A DNA stretch of 64,000 bases from an uncultured Eisenbergiella sp. (GTDB taxonomy: Bacteria > Bacillota > Clostridia > Lachnospirales > Lachnospiraceae): NCBI GenBank assembly GCA_947598825.1, contig CANQFM010000001.1, positions 84,008 to 148,007 of the forward strand, given 5' to 3'. Positions 45,581-53,381 of the stretch are shown one piece after another (positions within the stretch are counted from its first letter, which is position 1; every line of letters begins with the position of its first letter). The position numbers and the translations under genes were made by a program. The notes beneath the pieces were generated by a model, which saw only the letters and a list, made by a program, of their open reading frames with translations, was not told where the DNA came from and made no database searches.

Positions 45581-46569
45581 TCTTTCCCATCGCTTTCCCC
45601 GGATCTCAGATCCACGCTGATGCTGCTGTTTTCACCCAACGCCTCCCTGAGCCTGGTATCGGCCTTGACGTTCTGCATACGGTAATAATCCATAACGCCA
45701 AGATTGCCGCTTCGCAGCGCTTCCGCCATGGCTTTGGGGACTTCGGCCTCGGCCTCCACCACATAGGCCCGCATTTCCTGCTCTCTTGCCACCGCCATGG
45801 CCCTGCGCTCCTCCGCCTTGGCCTGCGCGATGTTTTTGTCCGCCTCCGCCTGCAGGGTCTGCAGTTGGGCCCCGATGTTCCTGCCCACGTCGATGTCCGC
45901 AATATCGATGGACAGTATTTCAAAAGCCGTGCCGGAATCCAGCCCCTTCGTAAGCACCAGCTTCGATATTTTGTCCGGATTTTCCAATACTTCCTTATGG
46001 GAATCGGCGGAACCTACGGTCGTCACGATGCCTTCCCCGATCCTGGCCAGTACCGTAGCCTCTCCCGCGCCTCCTACCAGACGTTCCAGATTGGCCCGCA
46101 CCGTCACCCTGGCTTTTACCAAAAGCTCGATGCCGTCCTTTGCTACGGCGGAAATATCCGTCGTTTCGATGACCTTGGGGTTGACGCTCATGCGCACCGC
46201 ATCCAGTACGTCGCGGCCCGCCAGGTCGATGGCCGCCGCCTTTTCAAAGGGCAGGCTGATGCCCGCCCGTTCGGAAGCGATCAGCGCGTTGACCACGTTA
46301 TCCACATGTCCGCCCGCCAGATAATGCGCTTCCAACTGATTGACCGACAGTTCCAGCCCCGCCTTGCGCGCCTTGATCAGCGGCAGCACGATGGCGGACG
46401 GCACGACCCTGCGCAGGCGCATGCCGATCATATTAAAAAGGCTCACCCGCACATTGGCCGCCAGGCTGGAGATCCACAGCCCCACCGGCACAAAGCAGAA
46501 AAACAAAACGATCAGCAGGAGCAAAATGCCGATCAAAACCAATACTCCGATTAAAGTTCCATTGCCCAT
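45577..46569 (-). CDS. floA: Flotillin-like protein FloA
   Basis: A 330-residue membrane scaffold protein of functional membrane microdomains. A hydrophobic N-terminus (about 5-30) and intramembrane hairpin ([13 protein letters not shown]) lead to the SPFH domain ([34 protein letters not shown]) and an Ala/Glu-rich coiled coil (about 235-300) with [20 protein letters not shown]. The ATG at 46569 has AAAGGGG at a normal distance; an ATG two codons upstream is too close to it. It follows nfeD by 33 bases. Confidence 0.94.
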   Translation of the reverse strand: MGNGTLIGVLVLIGILLLLIVLFFCFVPVGLWISSLAANVRVSLFNMIGMRLRRVVPSAIVLPLIKARKAGLELSVNQLEAHYLAGGHVDNVVNALIASERAGISLPFEKAAAIDLAGRDVLDAVRMSVNPKVIETTDISAVAKDGIELLVKARVTVRANLERLVGGAGEATVLARIGEGIVTTVGSADSHKEVLENPDKISKLVLTKGLDSGTAFEILSIDIADIDVGRNIGAQLQTLQAEADKNIAQAKAEERRAMAVAREQEMRAYVVEAEAEVPKAMAEALRSGNLGVMDYYRMQNVKADTRLREALGENSSISVDLRSGESDGKE

Positions 46570-46602
46570 ATCCATACCCCTTTCCGCTTATTCTACACTG
46601 TT

Positions 46603-47085
46603 TTATTCCCGATATTCGCGCACCACCAGCCGCAGGCCGTCCACCCGGACGATCCGAAGAGATGCGCCTTTTTCGATATAGCTGCCCTCGGAGACCACAT
46701 CAAATTTGATATCGTCAAAGACCCCCGTACCGGAAGGACGCAGATCCGTCAACGCGGTCCCCTGCTTTCCCAGCAGATATTCCAGATCGGCGGAGCTGAG
46801 ATAGCCCTCCGTCCGGCTCTGCTTCTCCTTTAAAACAAGGGACGGCAGCTTCCCTCTGGAAAGCAGGCACAAAACCACTACCAGCATCACCCCGAGGACA
46901 ACCAGCACAAAAAGCGTTGTCAGCGCCCCTTCCAGCGGCGAATCCGACACCAGGAACACGCCGATGACCAGGCAGACTATCGAACTGATCCCCGGAACGC
47001 CAAAGCCGGGAACCACCATTTCCACCGCGGCCAGGACGAATCCCAGCAAAAGCGCTGCGATCCCCAGCGCCAAAACCCAATCCAT
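46603..47085 (-). CDS. NfeD-like membrane protein
   Basis: A 160-residue protein. Three membrane segments in the first 75 residues (ALLLGFVLAAVEMVVPGFGV) are followed by a C-terminal OB-fold (about 95-160; GKQGTALTDLRPSGTGVFDD), the short NfeD form without the protease domain. Such genes are typically beside flotillin genes and the proteins are thought to work together at the membrane. AGGAGGGG precedes the ATG. Confidence 0.93.
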   Translation of the reverse strand: MDWVLALGIAALLLGFVLAAVEMVVPGFGVPGISSIVCLVIGVFLVSDSPLEGALTTLFVLVVLGVMLVVVLCLLSRGKLPSLVLKEKQSRTEGYLSSADLEYLLGKQGTALTDLRPSGTGVFDDIKFDVVSEGSYIEKGASLRIVRVDGLRLVVREYRE

Positions 47086-47134
47086 CTAAACCCCTCCTTT
47101 CCTTTTCGTGTGTTCCCATCATACCCTATCTATG

Positions 47135-47179
47135 AAAAAAAGGAAGGGATATCCTGCAAAAAATACAGTTTTCCCTTCC
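47135..47179 (-). terminator. Terminator after the histidine kinase gene
   Basis: On the minus strand GGAAGGGA (47172-47179) pairs with TCCCTTCC (47142-47149), with a small inner CTG/CAG stem, followed by seven T residues. Confidence 0.65.
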
Positions 47180-47188
47180 AAATGTCAA
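47160..47188 (-). promoter_or_regulatory. Possible promoter of nfeD-floA-lytTR
   Basis: TTGACA (47183-47188), 17-base spacer, TATTTT (47160-47165) on the minus strand, at the very end of the kinase gene and overlapping the terminator hairpin. Confidence 0.45.
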
Positions 47189-48060
47189 TTTTTTGCTTTC
47201 GGGAGGCGTACCAGAAAAGAGGTCATCCCCTCTACAGACTCTGCCGTGACCTGGCCGCCGCACTCCCCGGCAAGCCGGGCAACGATGGCAAGGCCAAGGC
47301 CGTGCCCTTCCTCCTTTTTTGTCGTGACGCCCGGACAAAAGACAGCGGGAAGGATCTCTTCCGGTATCGGAGGGCCGTTGTTCTCCACCTCCAGCAGATA
47401 GTCCTCCCGGTCCTCCCAAATGCGGACCGTGATCCGCCGCTCTCCCTCCTGCCCCTGCAGGGCCGCCGTGGCGTTATCCAGAAGATTGGCCAGGATCCTG
47501 CAAAAATCCCAGGCTTTCATGGGAAGCCTCTCCAGAGCGCTCCCCACTTCCGGATAGAAATCGATCCCCATCTGTTCCGCCGTTTCCATCTTTGCCTGTA
47601 AAAGGGCGTTTACCGCCGGCTGAGACGTCCGCATCGCCCGGCTGGACTTTTGGATCTGCTTGCAGACCGGGCTGATATAAGCGCGCGCTTCTTCATACTC
47701 TCCCAACTCCATCAGGCCGTAAACGATCTGGAAATGGTTCATCATATCGTGTTTCTGTTCTCGAAGGGATTCGTTGGCCTGCTCCAGATCCTTCACAACC
47801 TGCGCGCCGCCACGGTCCTGCCACCGGCCCAGGGCCAGAAAGCCTGCGGCGAAGATCAGGCTGGCCAGCAGGATCAGGCCGATACAGAGCAAAAACACAG
47901 GCCCTGCCTCTCCCAGCAGCCGGTCGCGCATATGGAAAAGCAAAAACAGGCCCACCAGAAACTGGCCCAGGCTGACCGCCGCCAATGCGCCGGCCAGCTT
48001 GCCGGGCTGCGCCTGTACCGCTCTTTTCCTTTTGATCCGAGGCCCTTTCTTTTCGTTCAT
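47185..48060 (-). CDS. Sensor histidine kinase, SpoOB/AgrC-like
   Basis: A 291-residue kinase. Two membrane segments (about 22-43 and 53-77) have almost no exposed sensor region. The dimerisation motif LREQKHDMMNHFQIVYGL with H104 is of the AgrC/CitA/Spo0B type, and the GHKL ATPase has RILANLLDNATAAL (N box), VENNGPPIP and GHGLGLAIV. This kinase type normally pairs with LytTR regulators, and one lies three genes downstream. It starts 67 bases after ddh, so it may also be expressed with that gene. With no sensor domain, it may sense the membrane itself. Confidence 0.9.
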   Translation of the reverse strand: MNEKKGPRIKRKRAVQAQPGKLAGALAAVSLGQFLVGLFLLFHMRDRLLGEAGPVFLLCIGLILLASLIFAAGFLALGRWQDRGGAQVVKDLEQANESLREQKHDMMNHFQIVYGLMELGEYEEARAYISPVCKQIQKSSRAMRTSQPAVNALLQAKMETAEQMGIDFYPEVGSALERLPMKAWDFCRILANLLDNATAALQGQEGERRITVRIWEDREDYLLEVENNGPPIPEEILPAVFCPGVTTKKEEGHGLGLAIVARLAGECGGQVTAESVEGMTSFLVRLPKAKN

Positions 48061-48127
48061 TTTACCACCGTCAGATAACTGGCTGCCGCATAAAGGATCT
48101 GTCCGTTCTTCTCCATGACGCAGCGCT

Positions 48128-49114
48128 TTACAGCAGGTGCGCCCGCAGTTCCTCCGGGCTCTTGTCGCTTAAGTACGCCGGCGCGATATCAAAGACCGTC
48201 TTGCATCCGACGTTTCCCTCCCGGTTCAGGCGGTATACTGCCCTGGCGTAAGCGGCCAGGACGGATCCCGTAAATTCCGGGTTGGAATCCAGCTTCAAGC
48301 TGTATTCGATCACATGGGTATGTTCTCCCTTTGCGCCGGTCTTTCCCGTGCGGATCACGCTGCCGCCATGGGGCAGTCCGGCATGGTTCTGATCCAGTTC
48401 CTCCTGGGTGATGAAATGTACGGTGGTGTCGTAGTCCGAAAAATAGTTGGGCATGGTCACGATCTGCCTTTCGATCTGCGCAAGATCCGCGCCCTCCTGC
48501 GCCACCACAAAACATTCCCTGGTATGCTTCTGCCGGGTGGTCAGCTCCGGATCGGCGCCGCTTCTGACCGCTGCCTGGGCCTCGGGCACCGGGATCGTAT
48601 ACTGTCTGCAGTCCTTTACGCCCGGAATGCGGCGCACCGCGTCGGAATGTCCCTGGGAAACGCCTTTCCCCCAAAACGTATAATCCTTTCCCTGGGGCAG
48701 GATGCAGTTGGCGTACAGACGGTTCAGCGAAAACATCCCCGGATCCCAGCCGCAGGAAATGAGCGCCGTCCTGCCGGACGCCTTCGCCGCCTGATCCACC
48801 GCCGCAAAATGCTGCGGGATATTGGCGTGGGTGTCAAAGCTGTCCACCACGTTATAAAGGGAGGCATAGTAGGGAGTCTGTCCGGGCAGATCGGTGGCGC
48901 TGCCGCCGCAGAGGATCAGTACGTCGATCTGCTCCTGCATCTTTAAGAGCGCATCCGCAGGCAGCGCCTCAACTCCCGGCGTCCTGACCTGCAGCATGGC
49001 CGGATCCCTGCGGGTAAACACCGCCGCCAGTTCAAGATCCGGGTTCTGTCCGATGGCCGCTTCCACACCTTTGCCCAGATTGCCGTAACCTAAAATACCG
49101 ATTCTGATACTCAT
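48128..49114 (-). CDS. ddh: meso-Diaminopimelate dehydrogenase
   Basis: A 328-residue NADPH enzyme that converts tetrahydrodipicolinate directly to meso-diaminopimelate for lysine and peptidoglycan. The Rossmann motif ILGYGNLGKGVEAAI starts near residue 6; substrate-site motifs include CGGSATDLPGQTP, SFDTHANIP, SCGWDPGMFSLNR and GKGVSQGHSDAVRRI. Full family length. AAAGGAG precedes the ATG and is partly enclosed by a perfect palindrome. Promoter found at 49161-49189, inside the end of the amidase gene. Confidence 0.96.
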   Translation of the reverse strand: MSIRIGILGYGNLGKGVEAAIGQNPDLELAAVFTRRDPAMLQVRTPGVEALPADALLKMQEQIDVLILCGGSATDLPGQTPYYASLYNVVDSFDTHANIPQHFAAVDQAAKASGRTALISCGWDPGMFSLNRLYANCILPQGKDYTFWGKGVSQGHSDAVRRIPGVKDCRQYTIPVPEAQAAVRSGADPELTTRQKHTRECFVVAQEGADLAQIERQIVTMPNYFSDYDTTVHFITQEELDQNHAGLPHGGSVIRTGKTGAKGEHTHVIEYSLKLDSNPEFTGSVLAAYARAVYRLNREGNVGCKTVFDIAPAYLSDKSPEELRAHLL

Positions 49115-49127
49115 ATTTTCTTTTCTC

Positions 49128-49143
49128 CTTTATCATGATAAAG
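49128..49143. promoter_or_regulatory. 16-base palindrome over the ddh ribosome binding site
   Basis: CTTTATCATGATAAAG is perfectly self-complementary and overlaps the AAAGGAG of ddh, within the first 30 bases of the predicted transcript. It could be a repressor site or fold to mask the ribosome binding site. Confidence 0.55.
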
Positions 49144-49160
49144 TGCCGGAATTCTCTCGT

Positions 49161-49189
49161 ATTTTATCACAAAGAGGAAGAAGCCGCAA
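49161..49189 (-). promoter_or_regulatory. SigA-type promoter of ddh
   Basis: TTGCGG (49184-49189), 17-base spacer, extended TGA-TAAAAT (-10 at 49161-49166) on the minus strand. Confidence 0.65.
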
Positions 49190-50054
49190 TATAATCTGCC
49201 ACGTCCTTTTTCAGCTTTTCCCAGGCGTCCTCATGCTCGACATAATACAGCGGGCAGAGCTTCCCGCCGCAGTCATAATGGCGCAGGAGGGCGGAGGTGT
49301 CCAGATCGTATTCTTTCATCAGCCACGCCAGCAGCGCGATCAGGGACTCATAGGTGGCGTCTGTAAACCGGCCGTCCTTCTCCAGATAACAGCATTCGAT
49401 GGAAATGGAATTGTAATTGTGCTGCTTGACCGCATAGCCGATCTCATTTAAGGGAAGGCACTGGATGATCTCCCCCTCGTAGCCGATGATAAAATGGGCG
49501 GACGCGGAAGTCTCTCCCGTCGTTCCCAGATTTTCAAAATAATGGCGGTTCTGGGCCGCGCTGGTACCGGCGTTGGCCGTATAGTGAACGAACAGCTCGG
49601 TCACCTCTGTAAGCGGCTCGCCGGGCCTGGAATAGGGATTGGGGGTCAGAAAATCCTCCTGGATCTGCGGTTTTTGGGCCCGGTTATCGACCGCAGCGGC
49701 GGCCGTCTCCTGCTGCATGACCGCCGCCGGCTCCCCGTCCGTTTCCTTTGGCCCAAACAGCTCCATCAGACCCCAGCCGAGCGCCACCGCCGCTGCGCCC
49801 ACAAAAAGCGCCAGCGTCCCCACCGCCAGCCGGGCAAACAATACCTGCCTTCTGCGCCGCTTGCTTCTCTGCTGGCGCTGGCTGCGCAGCCGTTCCTCCC
49901 GCTGCCGCCTGTCCTCTTCCCCGACAGCCGTCCTCTCCCGTCTGCGGATGGCCCCCGCTTCCGGGCCGCCGTCCGGCCGCTGCCCTTTGCTGCCGGAATC
50001 TTTCTGCGTATCTACGATCAGGGACAGATCCCGATCCTTATCCTCCGTACCCAT
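49167..50054 (-). CDS. Membrane-anchored N-acetylmuramoyl-L-alanine amidase (Amidase_2)
   Basis: A 295-residue protein. A long, highly charged cytosolic N-terminus (1-70, many Arg/Glu/Gln) precedes one membrane segment (about 73-98), a linker and an Amidase_2/PGRP-like domain (about 150-285). Zinc ligands are in LFVHYTANAG and LLRHYDCGGKLCP; HFIIGYEGEIIQCLP is the family core. It should cut the bond between MurNAc and the stem peptide on the outer face of the membrane. The ATG follows GGGGGGCGG. An extended -10 lies upstream. Confidence 0.87.
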   Translation of the reverse strand: MGTEDKDRDLSLIVDTQKDSGSKGQRPDGGPEAGAIRRRERTAVGEEDRRQREERLRSQRQQRSKRRRRQVLFARLAVGTLALFVGAAAVALGWGLMELFGPKETDGEPAAVMQQETAAAAVDNRAQKPQIQEDFLTPNPYSRPGEPLTEVTELFVHYTANAGTSAAQNRHYFENLGTTGETSASAHFIIGYEGEIIQCLPLNEIGYAVKQHNYNSISIECCYLEKDGRFTDATYESLIALLAWLMKEYDLDTSALLRHYDCGGKLCPLYYVEHEDAWEKLKKDVADYIAASSSL

Positions 50055-50117
50055 GAAAAAAACCGCCCCCCGTCATCCACCGTCGTCCGCGCCTTTGCCG
50101 CGACATCCGATGGAGCT

Positions 50118-50126
50118 ATTTTATCA
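50118..50126 (-). promoter_or_regulatory. Extended -10 promoter of the amidase gene
   Basis: TGA-TAAAAT on the minus strand, the same TGTGATAAAAT string as in the ddh promoter; no good -35. Confidence 0.45.
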
Positions 50127-50167
50127 CAGGGAACGGTTTTAGTTTTTAAACAAAACGTAAATTTTTC

Positions 50168-51970
50168 TTAAATTGACTGCTCTTCCTTCGCCTCTACAAG
50201 GCCGATGCCCAGTTCAGCGAGCTGCTTTTCGTCCACCGTATTCGGGCACTCCGTCATCAGACAGGAGGCGTCCTTGACCTTCGGGAAGGCGATGACATCG
50301 CGGATGCTCTCCGCCCCGGTCAGCTCCATGCACAGCCGGTCCAGGCCGTAGGCCAGTCCCGCGTGAGGAGGCACGCCGTATTTGAACGCATCCAGCAAAA
50401 ATCCGAACTGCTCATGGGCCTTCTCCTTCGTAAAGCCCAGCGCCTCAAACATCCGTTCCTGCACATCGTCCTGGAAAATACGGACGCTGCCGCCCCCGAT
50501 CTCCACGCCGTTTAAGACGATATCATAGGCCTTAGCGCGCACGCTGCCCGGATCGCTCTCCAGCCGCTCCAGATCCTCTTCCATGGGCATGGTGAAAGGA
50601 TGATGCATGGCCACATAGCGCCCCTCTTCCTCGGAATATTCAAACTGCGGGAACTCCACCACCCAGAGGAAATGGAACTGGCTATGGTCGATGAGCCCCA
50701 TCTGCTCGCCCAGCTCCAGGCGCAGCGCCCCCAGCACGCTCCAGACGATATCCGTCTTATCCGCCGCAAACAAAAGCAGATCGCCGGGTTTGGCGTCCAT
50801 GGCCTGCGTCAGCGCAATAAGCTGTTCTTCTGTCAGGAATTTGGCAAAGGAGGATTTGTAACTGCCGTCCTCCTGTACTGCCAGATACGCAAGCCCCCTG
50901 GCTCCGTACCCTTTGGCAAAATCCACCAGGGCGTCGATCTTTTTCCTGGGCATGCCCGCCTGCCCTCTGGCGTTAATGCCCCGGACAGAACCGCCGTTTG
51001 CCAGCGCTCCCGTAAAGACGGAAAAACCGCAGTCCTTTACGACGTCGGACACATCCACAAGCTCCATGCCAAACCGGGTATCGGGCTTATCGGAGCCGTA
51101 TCGGTTCATGGCGTCGATCCACTTCATCCGCGGGAAAGGGGCCGTTACCTCCAGGCCAATGGCCTCCCGGCACAGATATTGGATCAGCCGTTCGTTCACA
51201 TCGATCACATCGTCCACATCCACGAAAGAAAGCTCCATATCGATCTGGGTGAACTCCGGCTGCCGGTTTGCCCGCAGATCCTCGTCCCGGAAACATCTGG
51301 CGATCTGGAAATAACGGTCATAGCCGGAACACATCAGAAGCTGTTTGAAGAGCTGGGGCGACTGGGGCAGCGCATAGAAGCTGCCCGGATGCACGCGGCT
51401 GGGCACCAGATAATCCCGGGCGCCCTCCGGCGTGGACTTGCACAGGATCGGCGTTTCGATCTCCAGAAAACCTTCCTCCGTCAAAAAACGGCGCACTGCC
51501 GCGCAGATCTTGCTGCGCAGAATGATCTTCTCCTGCAGATCGGGCCTTCTTAGATCCAGATAGCGGTATTTTAACCGGATTTCCTCTTTTGTCTTGGAAT
51601 TGGCTTCGATAGGAAAGGGCGGCGTCAGCGCTTCGGACAGCACCCGCAACTGCTGCGCGCGCACCTCGATCTGGCCTGTCGCCAGGTTCTCATTGACCGC
51701 GCCGGAACGCCTTTCCACACGGCCAGTCACAGCGATCACGAACTCGCTGCGAAGCCGTTCCGCCTTGGCGAAGTTCTCGCTCCCGCAGTCTGCCTCTTCA
51801 AAAATGATCTGCAAAAGCCCGGCCCTGTCGCGCAGATCCACAAAAATAATGCCGCCTTTATTTCTCTGTTTTGCGACCCAGCCCATGACGGTGACCGTCT
51901 GCCCTACGTTGGCAACGGACAGTTCCCCGCACCGACAGGTACGCTTCAGTCCTTTCATTGTCTCAGCCAT
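50168..51970 (-). CDS. aspS: Aspartyl-tRNA synthetase
   Basis: A 600-residue class II synthetase of the bacterial type. N-terminal OB-fold anticodon domain (VTVMGWVAKQRNKGGIIFVD), motif 1/2 (SPQLFKQLLMCSGYDRYFQI, CFRDEDLRANRQPEFTQID), the bacterial GAD insertion (about 290-400) and motif 3 (GLAYGLDRLCMEL). Start follows GAGGAG. Lies 53 bases after hisS in the common hisS-aspS operon. Confidence 0.97.
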   Translation of the reverse strand: MAETMKGLKRTCRCGELSVANVGQTVTVMGWVAKQRNKGGIIFVDLRDRAGLLQIIFEEADCGSENFAKAERLRSEFVIAVTGRVERRSGAVNENLATGQIEVRAQQLRVLSEALTPPFPIEANSKTKEEIRLKYRYLDLRRPDLQEKIILRSKICAAVRRFLTEEGFLEIETPILCKSTPEGARDYLVPSRVHPGSFYALPQSPQLFKQLLMCSGYDRYFQIARCFRDEDLRANRQPEFTQIDMELSFVDVDDVIDVNERLIQYLCREAIGLEVTAPFPRMKWIDAMNRYGSDKPDTRFGMELVDVSDVVKDCGFSVFTGALANGGSVRGINARGQAGMPRKKIDALVDFAKGYGARGLAYLAVQEDGSYKSSFAKFLTEEQLIALTQAMDAKPGDLLLFAADKTDIVWSVLGALRLELGEQMGLIDHSQFHFLWVVEFPQFEYSEEEGRYVAMHHPFTMPMEEDLERLESDPGSVRAKAYDIVLNGVEIGGGSVRIFQDDVQERMFEALGFTKEKAHEQFGFLLDAFKYGVPPHAGLAYGLDRLCMELTGAESIRDVIAFPKVKDASCLMTECPNTVDEKQLAELGIGLVEAKEEQSI

Positions 51971-52023
51971 TCTTCTCCTCTTTCCGCGCGCCCCGCCCTC
52001 CGGGACGCCCTGTTGTGATCTTT

Positions 52024-53283
52024 TTATTTCAAGGGGTCTTTGTAAAATTCCACAAATTCCTCATAACCCTCTTTGGAAAGCTGTTCCTTCTGGAATTTTT
52101 TGTTCTTGTTCATGCGCGCCACCAGCACCTGCCCGCCGTCCCGGCGCGTCTGCTGGGCTTTGGCGATCACCTCGCAAAGCGCCTGGCCGGACACGCCCTT
52201 CTCGATCAGATAGGCCGTCTTTTTAGGCTGCCCGGGAACCTGAAAGCCGCTTTCCATCAGGATCAGGATGATGCGTTCAAAGCCGATGGAAAACCCGCAG
52301 GCCGGCACATCGTTTCCCGTAAACCTGCCCACCATTTTATCGTAGCGGCCGCCGCCCGCGCAGCTTATGCCAAGCTGGGGCATTGCGATCTCAAAAATGG
52401 TCCCGGTATAATAGGACATGCCGCGCACCAGCGCAGGATCAAAAACGATCGTAAATTCGGACGCCTTCGTCGACCGGACGCTTTCCACGATCTCCTGGAG
52501 ATTCTGCACGACCTGCGGATCCAGGAATCCCTGGAGCTTTTCCGCCATCCAGGCCAATCCGTCCTGCTCCCCCGCAAGCTCTTCAAACAGCGCCGTATAT
52601 TTTTCCACGCTGTCCTTTGCGAAACCGTTTTCCAAAAGCTCTGCCGCCACGCCCTCCGGCCCGATCTTATCCATCTTGTCCAGAATGATGAACACGGTGT
52701 CGTGGGACTCTTCCGGAAACCCGCTGTAGGCCGCCATGGCCTTTAAAATGCGCCGCTCGTTGATTCGGACCTGAAAGCCCTGAAAGCCCAGTCTGCCCAG
52801 CGTCGTAGTGGTGGCCAGGATCAGTTCGATCTCCGCCAGATTGGAAGGTTCTCCAAAAATATCGATATCGCACTGCATGAACTGGCGGTAACGACCCTTC
52901 TGGGGCCGCTCGGCCCGCCACACATTCCCGATCTGCAGCGCTTTAAAAGGCGACGGCAGTTCGTTGGCGTGATTGGCGTAAAACCGCGCCAGCGGAACGG
53001 TCAGATCGTAACGCAGGCCGCCGTCCACCAGGTCTGCCTCTTCCCTCGCCGTCTCCAGATTCAGCTTTTCGCCTCTCTTTAGGATCTTAAAGATCAGCTT
53101 TTCGTTTTCGCCCCCCTGTTTGCTGCTCAGGTTTGCGATATTCTCCACGCAGGGGGTCTCGATCGACGTAAAGCCGAATTTCCCATAGGTTTCCTTGATC
53201 ACGCCGATGCAGTAATCCCGAATCTGCATTTCCGCAGGCAGAATATCCTTCATGCCCGTCACCGGCTTTTTGCTCAGTGCCAT
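52024..53283 (-). CDS. hisS: Histidyl-tRNA synthetase
   Basis: A 419-residue class II synthetase. Motif 2 is FKALQIGNVWRAERPQKGRY RQF, the His motifs are LVRGMSYYTGTIFE and CGGGRYD-like AGGGRYDKM, and motif 3 is ACGFSIGFERIILIL. The C-terminal anticodon-binding domain follows (about 325-419). The ATG at 53283 follows GAGAGG; an upstream stretch of 16 very basic codons is open but was rejected. No T-box leader is present; the promoter lies just 60-90 bases upstream. Confidence 0.97.
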   Translation of the reverse strand: MALSKKPVTGMKDILPAEMQIRDYCIGVIKETYGKFGFTSIETPCVENIANLSSKQGGENEKLIFKILKRGEKLNLETAREEADLVDGGLRYDLTVPLARFYANHANELPSPFKALQIGNVWRAERPQKGRYRQFMQCDIDIFGEPSNLAEIELILATTTTLGRLGFQGFQVRINERRILKAMAAYSGFPEESHDTVFIILDKMDKIGPEGVAAELLENGFAKDSVEKYTALFEELAGEQDGLAWMAEKLQGFLDPQVVQNLQEIVESVRSTKASEFTIVFDPALVRGMSYYTGTIFEIAMPQLGISCAGGGRYDKMVGRFTGNDVPACGFSIGFERIILILMESGFQVPGQPKKTAYLIEKGVSGQALCEVIAKAQQTRRDGGQVLVARMNKNKKFQKEQLSKEGYEEFVEFYKDPLK

Positions 53284-53343
53284 CTTTCCTCTCTTTCTCC
53301 TTCTTCGCAGTTTCCCTTTTCTTCTTGTCACATGGCTGAACCA

Positions 53344-53372
53344 ATTTTACAATGTTTCTTTTGTTTTTTCAA
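53344..53372 (-). promoter_or_regulatory. SigA-type promoter of hisS-aspS
   Basis: TTGAAA (53367-53372), 17-base spacer, TAAAAT (53344-53349) on the minus strand. Confidence 0.75.
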
Positions 53373-53381
53373 CTGGAACTT

